DNA from: Gemmatimonadota bacterium
GTDB lineage: Bacteria > Gemmatimonadota > Gemmatimonadetes > Longimicrobiales > Gaopeijiaceae
Assembly (NCBI GenBank): GCA_041390105.1
Contig: JAWKQO010000001.1
Span: 1,614,001 to 1,678,000 of the forward strand
DNA length: 64,000 nt
Reading direction: 5' to 3'
Shown here: positions 17,256-24,951 of the stretch, piece by piece
Numbering within the stretch: position 1 is the stretch's first letter
Layout of the letters: the number at the start of each line of letters is the position of its first letter
Program-made: the position numbers and the translations under genes
Notes under the pieces: generated by a model
What the model saw: the letters and a program-made list of their open reading frames with translations, nothing else
Databases searched by the model: none
Told to the model about the DNA's origin: nothing

Positions 17256-20200
17256 TCAGGTACGACCGCGGGGGTGGCAGTTGTAGCAGGCGTTGCTGTT
17301 GTAGGAGTAGCCGGACTTGCCCCGGTGCTCGCTGTCCATATCCGTCTTGTTGTGGGCGTGGCAGTTCAAGCACGTGAACACCGAGTAGTTCGTGGGATCG
17401 GTGTGGCAGGTCGCGCAGTTGTTGCTCCACTTGCCTTGGTGCTTCCCGGAGTAGATCGGGAAGAACGCGGAGTCGTGATTGAACGACGCCCCCGACCACT
17501 GGGTCTGCGAGTGGCAGTCCAGACAGGTGGTCGGGTATCCCGTGCCGGCATGCTCCGAGTTGTAGTCGGTCTGATGGCAGGCGATGCAGTCGTTCTGATT
17601 GCTGGGATTCCAGGGCACCGCGCCGCCTGGACCCGAGTGGCAGGTGCTGCACTGGGCACTGCTGTGCGCCCCCACCAGACCGAAGCCACCCGAGACCAGG
17701 CTGTGGTTGAAGGTCGCCCCCGTCCACTGGTTCACGTTGTGGCAGGACAAGCAGGTGGTCGGATAGCCCGTGCCGGCGTGCTCGGCGTTGTAGTCGGCCT
17801 GATGGCAGGCCACACAGTCGTCCTGGTTGGTCGGATTCCAGGGCACAGCACCGCCTGGGCCCGAGTGGCAGGTGTTGCACTGCGCCGCATTGTGCGCGCC
17901 CACCAGGTTGAACCCGCCGGACACCGACCCGTGGTTGAAGGTCGCCCCCGTCCACTGGTTCACGTTGTGGCAGGACAGACAGGTGGTGGGATAGCCCGTA
18001 CCGGCGTGCTCGGCGTTGTAGTCCGCCTGGTGGCAGGCCACGCAGTCGTCCTGGTTGGTGGGGTTCCAGGGTACCGCGTTGTTCGGACCCGAGTGGCAGG
18101 TGTTGCACTGCGCCGCGTTGTGCGCGCCCACCAGGTTGAATCCGCCGGACACCGACCCGTGGTTGAACGTGGCCCCCGTCCACTGGTTCACGTTGTGGCA
18201 GGACAGACAGGTGGTGGGATAGCCCGTACCGGCGTGCTCGGCGTTGTAGTCGGCCTGGTGGCAGGCCACGCAGTCGTCCTGGTTGCTCGGGTTCCAGGGG
18301 ACCGCGTTGTTCGGACCCGAGTGGCAGGTGTTGCACTGCGCCGCATTGTGCGCGCCCACCAGGTTGAACCCGCCGGACACCGACCCGTGGTTGAACGTGG
18401 CGCCCGTCCACTGGTTCACGTTGTGGCAGGACAGACAGGTGGTCGGGTAGCCCGTGCCGGCGTGCTCGGCGTTGTAGTCCGCCTGGTGGCAGGCCACACA
18501 GTCGTCCTGGTTGCTCGGGTTCCAGGGGACCGCGTTGTTCGGCCCCGAGTGGCAGGTGTTGCACTGCGCCGCATTGTGCGCGCCCACCAGGTTGAACCCG
18601 CCGGACACGGTGGCGTGATTGAACGTGCCACCGGTCCACTGGTTCACGTTGTGGCAGTCCAGACAGGTGGTCGGGTAGCCCGTGCCCGCGTGCTCGGCGT
18701 TGTAGTCCGCCTGGTGGCAGGCTACGCAGTCGCTGGCATTGGCAGGCGTCCACGGCACGGCATTGTTGGGTCCCGAGTGACAGGTCGTGCAGGCCACCGT
18801 GGTGTGCGAGCCCACCAGGTCGAAACCACCCGAAACCGTGGCGTGATTGAAGGTCGCGCCCGCCCATCCGTTCAGCGTGTGACAGGACAGGCAGGTGGTC
18901 GGGTAGCCCGTGCCGGCGTGCTCGGCGTTGTAGTCCGCCTGGTGGCAGGCCACGCAGTCGTCCTGGTTGGCGGGACTCCACGGTACAGTGCTGTTCGGCC
19001 CCGAGTGGCATCTCGAGCAACTGATCTCGATGTGCCGACCGATTAGCGCGAACCCGCCCGAGACGTCGACGTGGTTGAAGGCGGCCGACCCCCACCCGTT
19101 GACCGTGTGACAGTCCACGCAGGTGGTGGGGAACCCACTCCCGCCGTGCTGTCGGTCGTAGTCCGCCTGGTGGCAGGCCACGCAGTCGTCCTGGCTGGCC
19201 GCGTTCCAGGGGACGGTGTTGTTCGGGCCCGAGTGGCAGGACTCGCAGCTCGCCTTCTGGTGCTCACCCAGCAGTTGGAACCCGCCCGACTGGACCGTGT
19301 GGTCGAACGCGGCTCCGGCCCACGAGTTGACCGTGTGGCAGGCCAGGCAGTCCGTCGGGATGTTCGTGCCGGCATGCTGCTGGTCGTAGTCCGTCCGGTG
19401 GCAAGCCACACAGTCGTCCTGACTGCTCGGGGCCCAGGGCAGCGCCCCGTTCGGTCCCGAGTGACACGCTGAGCAGGCGGCCGTCAGGTGCCGGCCCAGC
19501 AACTGGAACCCGCCCGAGATCGTCACGTGGTCGAACGTCTGCGTGCCCCACCCGTCCACACTGTGGCAGGTGGCGCACTCCGTCGGGATCTGGGTACCCG
19601 CGTGCTGCCGATCGTAGTCCGCCTGGTGGCAGGCCACGCAGTCGTTGGCGCTCTGCGCCTGGAAGCGCAGCGCATGGTTGGGCGGGATATGACAGCTCTC
19701 GCACGTGGCCGTCGCATGCTCGCCCAGCAGCGGGAACCCGGTCATCTGCTGGTGGTCGAACTGCGCACGCGACCAGCTGTCCACCGTATGGCACTGCGTA
19801 CACGTCGTCGGGAAGCCCGAGCCCGCGTGCTCCCCGTCGTAGTCCGCCTGGTGGCAGGCCACGCAGTCCTCGTCGTTCGCCGCCGAGAACACCACCCCGA
19901 ACTGCGGCCCGCTGTGACAGCTCGAACACGCCGCCTGCTCGTGGCTCCCCAACAGCCGGAACCCACCCGACAGCGCCGGATGGTCGATCGCCGCTCCCGA
20001 CCACGTCTCCACTGTGTGGCACGTCAGGCATGTCGTCGGGAACCCGTTCCCCCCGTGCTCCCGCTCGTAGTCCACCGTGTGACAGGTCAGGCAGTCGTCC
20101 TGACTCGCCGGGCTCCACAGCGGCTCCAGCGACGGCAGCGCGTGGCAGCTCGCACACTCGATTCCTACATGGCCGCCCACCAGCCCGAACCCGCCCGACA

Positions 20201-20825
20201 AGCGCGCGTGGTCGAACGACTCCGTCGCCCGCCACGACAACGTCCCGTGGCACTGCTCGCACGTCGTCGGGAACCCCAGCGTCTCGTGGTCGATCACGTT
20301 CGTGCGCTGATAGTCCCCGAGGTGGCAGCTCACGCACTCCGCGTCCCGCGCCGAGAACGCGCCCCCGCGGTCGTCCACGTGACAGCTCTCGCAGCTCACC
20401 TGCAGGTGCGACCCCGTCAGCGGGAACTCCGTCCGCGCGTGCAGCTCCACCGCCTCCACCTGCTGGAACGACGTCGTCGTGTGACACGTCGCGCATTCCT
20501 GGCCCAAGGCCCCCTGGTGAACGTCCAGGTGGCACGAGGTGCAGTCGCCCAGCTCCACCTTCGGCTGATCGAACCGCAGGCTCAGGTGGCAGCGCACGCA
20601 TTGCGCCTCGCTGTGCGACCCCGTCAGAGGGAACGCCGTCCGGCCGTGGTCGAAGTCCAGGCTCTGCTTGATCGGCGCCCACGAATTCGCTGTGTGGCAC
20701 GACGCGCAGTCCAGATCCGACGGCAGCGTGCCGTGCGGATTGACCACGTTCGCCTGCCCCGCCGCGCCCCCAGCGCTCAACGCCAGAAGGCTCGTCGCCG
20801 CGAGCATTCGTAGGAGGGACCCCAT
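17256..20825 (-). CDS. Giant multihaem c-type cytochrome, 46 CxxCH motifs (1189 aa)
   Basis: A predicted secreted cytochrome with a Sec signal peptide (about residues 1-25, ending GGAAGQA). I count 46 CxxCH motifs, one per about 26 residues. The N-terminal part has irregular spacing; the middle is built from 76-residue units holding three motifs each, of the type CLSCHNVNQW, CNTCHSGPNNAVPW and CVACHQADYNAEH. Extra histidines (FNH, GAH, EHAG) between motifs are likely distal ligands for bis-His haems. The C-terminal end has CATCH, CLNCHAHNK and CYNCHPRGRT. It is a paralogue of the 34-motif protein at 27435-30089, nearly identical in the first half, and is probably periplasmic or surface-exposed. 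It could store or conduct electrons. It is outside the six-gene operon but has a copy of that operon's upstream region. Confidence 0.93.
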   Translation of the reverse strand: MGSLLRMLAATSLLALSAGGAAGQANVVNPHGTLPSDLDCASCHTANSWAPIKQSLDFDHGRTAFPLTGSHSEAQCVRCHLSLRFDQPKVELGDCTSCHLDVHQGALGQECATCHTTTSFQQVEAVELHARTEFPLTGSHLQVSCESCHVDDRGGAFSARDAECVSCHLGDYQRTNVIDHETLGFPTTCEQCHGTLSWRATESFDHARLSGGFGLVGGHVGIECASCHALPSLEPLWSPASQDDCLTCHTVDYEREHGGNGFPTTCLTCHTVETWSGAAIDHPALSGGFRLLGSHEQAACSSCHSGPQFGVVFSAANDEDCVACHQADYDGEHAGSGFPTTCTQCHTVDSWSRAQFDHQQMTGFPLLGEHATATCESCHIPPNHALRFQAQSANDCVACHQADYDRQHAGTQIPTECATCHSVDGWGTQTFDHVTISGGFQLLGRHLTAACSACHSGPNGALPWAPSSQDDCVACHRTDYDQQHAGTNIPTDCLACHTVNSWAGAAFDHTVQSGGFQLLGEHQKASCESCHSGPNNTVPWNAASQDDCVACHQADYDRQHGGSGFPTTCVDCHTVNGWGSAAFNHVDVSGGFALIGRHIEISCSRCHSGPNSTVPWSPANQDDCVACHQADYNAEHAGTGYPTTCLSCHTLNGWAGATFNHATVSGGFDLVGSHTTVACTTCHSGPNNAVPWTPANASDCVACHQADYNAEHAGTGYPTTCLDCHNVNQWTGGTFNHATVSGGFNLVGAHNAAQCNTCHSGPNNAVPWNPSNQDDCVACHQADYNAEHAGTGYPTTCLSCHNVNQWTGATFNHGSVSGGFNLVGAHNAAQCNTCHSGPNNAVPWNPSNQDDCVACHQADYNAEHAGTGYPTTCLSCHNVNQWTGATFNHGSVSGGFNLVGAHNAAQCNTCHSGPNNAVPWNPTNQDDCVACHQADYNAEHAGTGYPTTCLSCHNVNQWTGATFNHGSVSGGFNLVGAHNAAQCNTCHSGPGGAVPWNPTNQDDCVACHQADYNAEHAGTGYPTTCLSCHNVNQWTGATFNHSLVSGGFGLVGAHSSAQCSTCHSGPGGAVPWNPSNQNDCIACHQTDYNSEHAGTGYPTTCLDCHSQTQWSGASFNHDSAFFPIYSGKHQGKWSNNCATCHTDPTNYSVFTCLNCHAHNKTDMDSEHRGKSGYSYNSNACYNCHPRGRT
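17493..19316 (-). repeat. Eight tandem 228-bp units encoding three-haem modules
   Basis: The anchor CGTCCACTGG or a close variant recurs at 17493, 17721, 17949, 18177, 18405, 18633, 18861 and 19089, with the next phase at 19317. The spacing is exactly 228 bases (76 codons) throughout. Units between 17721 and 18660 are nearly identical at DNA level; those towards 19300 are more diverged. Each unit adds three CxxCH motifs. Confidence 0.95.
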
Positions 20826-20833
20826 CTCGTGCC

Positions 20834-20947
20834 TCAGCCCTGATCCCGGATCCGGTCCAACGCTGACCGCGCCACGGCCGTCATGGCCGGTTCGCGACTC
20901 TGGCGCGCCCCAGGCGTGTGAACTGCTTCATGCTTGAAGAATGTCAC
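20834..20947 (-). pseudogene. Relic of the TPR gene upstream of the 46-haem cytochrome (37 codons)
   Basis: Starting at GTG 20947 the frame reads VTFFKHEAVHT and ends AVARSALDRIRDQG before a stop 8 bases upstream of the cytochrome ATG. The intact TPR gene at 30098-30778 starts VTSLKPEVSRE and ends AMARSALDRIRDQG with the same spacing. So both ends of a 226-residue gene survive here, in frame, with about 190 codons lost between them. It might still be translated as a leader that couples translation into the cytochrome, but the simplest reading is decay by internal deletion. Confidence 0.8.
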
Positions 20948-21050
20948 TCGGTCCCTCCTTCCCTTCACGTACCGGAGAGACCGGCGATCGAAGGGCGCAG
21001 AGTGCGCGCCCTGATTCGCCCCGGGGGAGGCCTCGTCAACAGCGAACTGC

Positions 21051-21080
21051 GTAGTTGTACGGAGCAATCATTGGACCCGG
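21051..21080 (-). promoter_or_regulatory. Conserved upstream element, copy 1
   Basis: This 30-base block matches 30883-30912 at 24 of 30 positions, including an unbroken TACGGAGCAAT and GGACCCGG. It lies about 100 bases upstream of the TPR relic, where a promoter would be expected. No standard -35/-10 pair is obvious. Confidence 0.5.
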
Positions 21081-21138
21081 CACCGAAATCGGACCTGCGG
21101 GCGCAACAACCGCCGGCCAAAGGCTCAACGACGGGAGA

Positions 21139-21152
21139 TTAGGTTCCGCTAA
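21139..21152 (-). promoter_or_regulatory. Inverted-repeat operator candidate TTAG-N6-CTAA, copy 1
   Basis: TTAGGTTCCGCTAA is an inverted repeat with a 6-base spacer. The same arrangement is at 30974-30987, and in both copies CTACGGTGCATC follows exactly 18 bases later. The half-sites resemble the outer part of DtxR/IdeR iron boxes (TTAGG...), but the match is partial. Confidence 0.5.
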
Positions 21153-21244
21153 GTCGTTGTGGCACTTATGCTACGGTGCATCACCCCGAGGCACGCCTGC
21201 TCCGGAATGGTCTTCGATTGCCACAACATTGGCACCAACCCGAC

Positions 21245-22588
21245 TCAGGCGGACTTGCGGGTCAGCCTCCTCTTCCGCGGTGTCCCGAATCGCTTTTCGA
21301 TCTCGATGCCGCATGCCGCCAAGAAGGGCGTGGGCAGCTCCCCACCCGCGAAGACGAAGACTTGATCGTTGGGAAGGATCAGGGGCGAGCCATCCCCGCC
21401 CGCGATCACGACCCGTTCGGTGGTGATCTCCTTGACGCTCGTACCGAGCAGGGCCTGCACCTGCCCCGCCTGGATCGCCTTCTCGATCTTCTTGTGGTTC
21501 CCGGGCTTGATGCGGGAGAAGTTCTCACGACGGTAGGAGAGGTGCACCGTGGTGCCCTCCTGTTCCCCCAACGCCATGGCCGCTTCGATCGCGGAGTCTC
21601 CTCCGCCCACGACCAGGATCCGATCGCCCGCATACCCCTCGGGCTCCCGGAGCGAGTACATCACCTTCGCGGCATCTTCCCCGGGCACACCCAGTTTCCG
21701 CGGCACGCCGCGGCGCCCGATCGCTAGGATGACACGGTTGGCGGATAGCATCCCGCGCGACGTGAACACATCGAAACCGCCGTCGGGGCGGGCCTTCACG
21801 TCCTGCACCGTCTCCTGCGTGCGTACCTCGAGGTTCGCCTGCTTGACCAGACGTTCCCAGGTATCGATCAACTCCTCCTTGCGCATCTCGCGCGCCCCGA
21901 CCTTGCCGTAGTTCGGTACTTTCACGGGAGCCGTCATCACCAGCTTCTTGCGCGGGTAGTGGCACACCGTGCCGCCGATGCTTTCCCGTTCCACGGTCTC
22001 GAAGCGCATACCTGCGGACAAGGCGTTCAAGGAGGCCGACAACCCTGCGGGTCCACATCCGACGATCACCAGATCCAGGAGATCGGGATTCGTGGGGCGG
22101 TCCTCCATCTTGATGCCCTCGATACACTGCCGCCCTTGCTCGAATGCATTGCGGATGAGGCCCATCCCACCCAACTCACCCACGATGTAGATCCCAGGGA
22201 CGTTCGTCTCGAAATTCTCCTGGATTCGAGGCAGATCGACGCCCCGCTTCTCGGTGCCGAACACCAGCTGGATCGCTTCCACCGGACAGACGCGCTCGCA
22301 CAAACCGTGACCGATGCAACGGGCCGGCATGACGGGGAACCCCTGACCATTGCGAATGCCCAGCACGTCCCCCTCCGGACACACGCTCACGCAGTTGCCG
22401 ATGCCGATGCAGACGTCCGGGTTGATGACCGGGTGCAGTGTAGCCGGCTCCTTGAGCCCGTACTTCAGCGCCTCCAGGTCAGCTTCCTCGCTGCGCTCCT
22501 CCTTGGCACGAAGCCGCAGGACCACCGGGATCGTGGTCACGACCGCCAAGCTGACCCCCAGCAACCAGATGATAGTGACGTCACTCAT
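21245..22588 (-). CDS. Membrane-anchored 4Fe-4S / FAD-NAD(P) oxidoreductase (447 aa)
   Basis: An N-terminal helix (TIIWLLGVSLAVVTTIPVVL, about residues 5-24) anchors the protein. Two ferredoxin motifs follow (CIGIGNCVSVCP and CIGHGLCERVCP), then a thioredoxin-reductase-like flavoprotein with an FAD loop (VIVGCGPAGLSAS, about residue 155) and an NAD(P) loop (ILVVGGGDSAIEAA). The redox CxxC of thioredoxin reductases is not present, so disulfide reduction is unlikely; electron exchange between a pyridine nucleotide or ferredoxin and the membrane cytochrome is likelier. The start codon overlaps the 17-haem gene stop (ATGA). It is the last gene of the six-gene operon. I chose the ATG at 22588; an upstream ATG would add 10 residues. 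Confidence 0.88.
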   Translation of the reverse strand: MSDVTIIWLLGVSLAVVTTIPVVLRLRAKEERSEEADLEALKYGLKEPATLHPVINPDVCIGIGNCVSVCPEGDVLGIRNGQGFPVMPARCIGHGLCERVCPVEAIQLVFGTEKRGVDLPRIQENFETNVPGIYIVGELGGMGLIRNAFEQGRQCIEGIKMEDRPTNPDLLDLVIVGCGPAGLSASLNALSAGMRFETVERESIGGTVCHYPRKKLVMTAPVKVPNYGKVGAREMRKEELIDTWERLVKQANLEVRTQETVQDVKARPDGGFDVFTSRGMLSANRVILAIGRRGVPRKLGVPGEDAAKVMYSLREPEGYAGDRILVVGGGDSAIEAAMALGEQEGTTVHLSYRRENFSRIKPGNHKKIEKAIQAGQVQALLGTSVKEITTERVVIAGGDGSPLILPNDQVFVFAGGELPTPFLAACGIEIEKRFGTPRKRRLTRKSA

Positions 22589-24081
22589 CGGTCCTCTCCT
22601 CCATGGCAGTCCCGGCACTCGCTCGCGAGGGGCCGGAATCGAATGAACGCCCGCCCGTCTGGCGCCTCCTCCTGCAGGTGGCAGGAAGCACAGGCCAGGT
22701 CCCGATGCGCCCCATCCAGCGGATAGCTGGTCTGGTCGTGGTCGAAGCCCGGGACGACGAACGCGTTCTCGTTGTGGCAGTCCGTACAGGCGCGCCCTTC
22801 GAACTGCCCTTCATGGGGGTCGTCATCGACATGGCACTGGGCGCACGTACGCTCACCCATGTCGAATCGCAGGTGCTCAGCTCCGTCGTCGGGCACATGG
22901 CAACCACTGCACTCGACGGCCAGATGGGCTCCCACCAAGGGGAAGGCCGTCTCCTGGTGCCGGAACAGGTCGAACTCCGAGGGCAACCAGGCGGTCTGGT
23001 CGTGACATGAGGTGCAATCCGTGGCCGCCGGAGGCTCCGCGAACTCGCCGCCATGCTGATCCACGTGGCAGGACAGACACTCCCGGTCAACAACGGGGCG
23101 CGGATACGTCGCCATGCGGGTCCGGGCCGCGAACTGGATCGCGATCCGGTCACGAGACTCCGGCGCCGGCCGGTGACAGTTCATGCACTCCAGGCCCGCG
23201 TGAGCGTCGACCAGCTCGAAGCCGGTGGACGCATGGTCGAAGTCCCCCTCGAACTGGTTGCGGGAGATCCGGTCCCACCCCTGCGTGCCGTGGCATTTGG
23301 TGCACTCTGCGCCCATGGCTCCGTCGTGGTTGTCCTCATGACAGTCGAGGCAAGTACCAAAGGAGAGCGGGCGGAAGCGCAGGCGCTGAGCCGAGCCCGA
23401 CCAGGGCTCGGAGGGGTGGCAATCCACGCACTCGACCTGCCGGTGCAGGCCGGTGAGCTTGAAGCGGGCGTCGTCGTGGTCGAATCCCACAGCGCCCTCC
23501 CACTCCTCCTGTCCGTGGCAATCGGTGCACGTGCGATCGCCGAATTGACCGTCGTGGGGATCGTCGGAACGGTGACAGGACAGGCACTCCGTCCCCAGCC
23601 CCAGAAAGGTGTGGTCGAGACCGGCACCTTGCGCCGCCTTGAAGCGGCGGACCCGAACATCCTGCACCAGGTCGCGGTTGTGGCACTTCGTGCACTCGAG
23701 GGTGCCATGGGCCCCTTCGAGCTCGAAGCCCACTTCCCGCGCATGGGCGAATCCATCGGTGTCGAAACGGACAATATCCGCCTCCCGGCCCGCGTGCTCC
23801 TTGTGGCACACGCCACAATCCTGCTCGTCCAGCCGGGCATGGAACCCCTTGTCGCCGCTGATGCGCGCGGCGAGTGGCTCGTGGCAGTCCAGACAGAGGC
23901 TCCGCGAGATCCCCTTCTGTCGGAGCTCGTGGCACTGTGTGCAGTTGCGGATGCCTTCCAGGGACGCGTGGGCATCCGTGAGCTTCCCGGGCGAGATGAG
24001 CTGCGCGGACACCGGCGCCGCACTCGCGACGAGGGCCACCCATCCCAGCGTCACACCCCAGAACCGCACTCGGCGTCCCAC
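22585..24081 (-). CDS. Multihaem c-type cytochrome, 17 CxxCH motifs (498 aa)
   Basis: A signal peptide (about residues 1-26, ending ASAAPVSAQ) is followed by 17 CxxCH motifs, from CTQCH near residue 47 to CRDCH near the C-terminus. Spacing is regular but less repetitive than in the giant cytochromes. Recurrent elements such as DDPHDGQFGDRTCTDCH and GFDHD..F.L.G.H...C..CH resemble the cytochrome c3/NrfB-like superfamily, with histidines between motifs as likely second ligands. Probably periplasmic. Its place between cytochrome b and the flavoprotein suggests that it takes electrons from, or gives them to, the inner-membrane module. It overlaps the downstream gene by an ATGA. Confidence 0.92.
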   Translation of the reverse strand: MGRRVRFWGVTLGWVALVASAAPVSAQLISPGKLTDAHASLEGIRNCTQCHELRQKGISRSLCLDCHEPLAARISGDKGFHARLDEQDCGVCHKEHAGREADIVRFDTDGFAHAREVGFELEGAHGTLECTKCHNRDLVQDVRVRRFKAAQGAGLDHTFLGLGTECLSCHRSDDPHDGQFGDRTCTDCHGQEEWEGAVGFDHDDARFKLTGLHRQVECVDCHPSEPWSGSAQRLRFRPLSFGTCLDCHEDNHDGAMGAECTKCHGTQGWDRISRNQFEGDFDHASTGFELVDAHAGLECMNCHRPAPESRDRIAIQFAARTRMATYPRPVVDRECLSCHVDQHGGEFAEPPAATDCTSCHDQTAWLPSEFDLFRHQETAFPLVGAHLAVECSGCHVPDDGAEHLRFDMGERTCAQCHVDDDPHEGQFEGRACTDCHNENAFVVPGFDHDQTSYPLDGAHRDLACASCHLQEEAPDGRAFIRFRPLASECRDCHGGEDR

Positions 24082-24095
24082 CTTCGCCCGTCTCC

Positions 24096-24944
24096 CTAGA
24101 AGATCCAGGTGTAGCCGAAAGCCACCGCCACCCCGACGTGAACCACAAGGATGAGCAGCATCACGATCGCGAGCGGGAGGTGAAAGGCGTGCCAGTAGCG
24201 GAACATGCGCTGGAACGGCTGCAGCAGGGCTCCCTGCTGCTCCAGGCGATGGCTACGCTCCACCATGGCGGCGACCTCCGTGCGCAGTCCGGCGGGCACA
24301 CCACCCCGCGTCAGCGCCTCCATCACTCTCTTGTGTTCGCGCCGGCGTGAGAGTCGATACCGAACAGAGCGAGACAAGGCCGACGCCAGCCCCGGGCGTG
24401 CCGTGTGTCCGTTCTGGCCCCAGATCTTCTCGAGCGCCGCTTCATCGATCGGAGCGATGGAGCGAGCCCGCGCAATGAGCTCCACCTTCTCGTCGTCGAT
24501 GGCCTTCTGGGTCAGGAATGAGCCATTCACCGTCTTCGGGATCCACACGTAGACGTAACGGCCGAAGACGCCACTCACCACGACAGCGGCCATCGACCAG
24601 AACGCGATGGCCACGACCCCACCAAAGCGAAACGTCGTGTGCAACAGCACCAGGAAGGGGCCGAGCGTACAGAGGAAGATATGGAATTCCAACCACCCCT
24701 TGAGTCGCCCGAAGTGCGACAGGAAGACAAAGCGCTTCCTGGCTGTGTACAAGGCAACTCCCGTCACGATCATGATGGTGCCGACGATGCCGTACCCTTG
24801 GCCGATCAGCCCGTTGGGGGCGAACAGATCGTGGGTATCGGCGTAGAGCCGCTCGTCGACGGGGAGGCGATAGTACTCCACACCGTACGCGGAGGAGGTC
24901 GCAGCAACGACCAGCCAGATCAGGATCAGGATCCAACGAAACAC
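24096..24944 (-). CDS. Di-haem transmembrane cytochrome b (282 aa)
   Basis: About five helices: residues 2-22, 50-70, 80-100, 108-130 and 255-280. Helix three has two histidines 14 residues apart (FH...LLH), and the last helix has two 14 apart (FHLP...VVH). Paired histidines spaced 13-14 on two helices are the classic bis-His signature for two stacked b haems. A soluble loop of about 110 residues lies before the last helix. The GTG at 24944 has GAGGT just upstream and begins 7 bases after the barrel gene stop. In context it is the inner-membrane step between the quinone pool or flavoprotein and the multihaem chain. The family name is not certain. Confidence 0.82.
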   Translation of the reverse strand: MFRWILILIWLVVAATSSAYGVEYYRLPVDERLYADTHDLFAPNGLIGQGYGIVGTIMIVTGVALYTARKRFVFLSHFGRLKGWLEFHIFLCTLGPFLVLLHTTFRFGGVVAIAFWSMAAVVVSGVFGRYVYVWIPKTVNGSFLTQKAIDDEKVELIARARSIAPIDEAALEKIWGQNGHTARPGLASALSRSVRYRLSRRREHKRVMEALTRGGVPAGLRTEVAAMVERSHRLEQQGALLQPFQRMFRYWHAFHLPLAIVMLLILVVHVGVAVAFGYTWIF

Positions 24945-24951
24945 AGTGACC

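Larger units (their letters stand above)
17256..20874 (-). repeat. Segmental duplicate of 27435-30138
   Basis: The same gene order and near-identical DNA occur at 27435-30138, offset by 9264 bases at the signal-peptide start (20825 against 30089). Identity continues past the start codon into the last codons of the TPR gene and breaks at about 20874. Both copies point the same way. The copies differ by four repeat units (912 bases) plus one 3-base deletion. Confidence 0.92.

Noticed and set aside
17274..19046. A 590-codon plus-strand frame with periodic repeats
   Set aside because: Its periodicity is the antisense of the 228-base haem repeats; it lacks any start signal and has low-complexity Val/Ala/Arg composition.
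17493..19316. CRISPR-like regular spacing
   Set aside because: The period is 228 bases, units are contiguous without unique spacers, and the whole stretch is one coding frame with CxxCH motifs.
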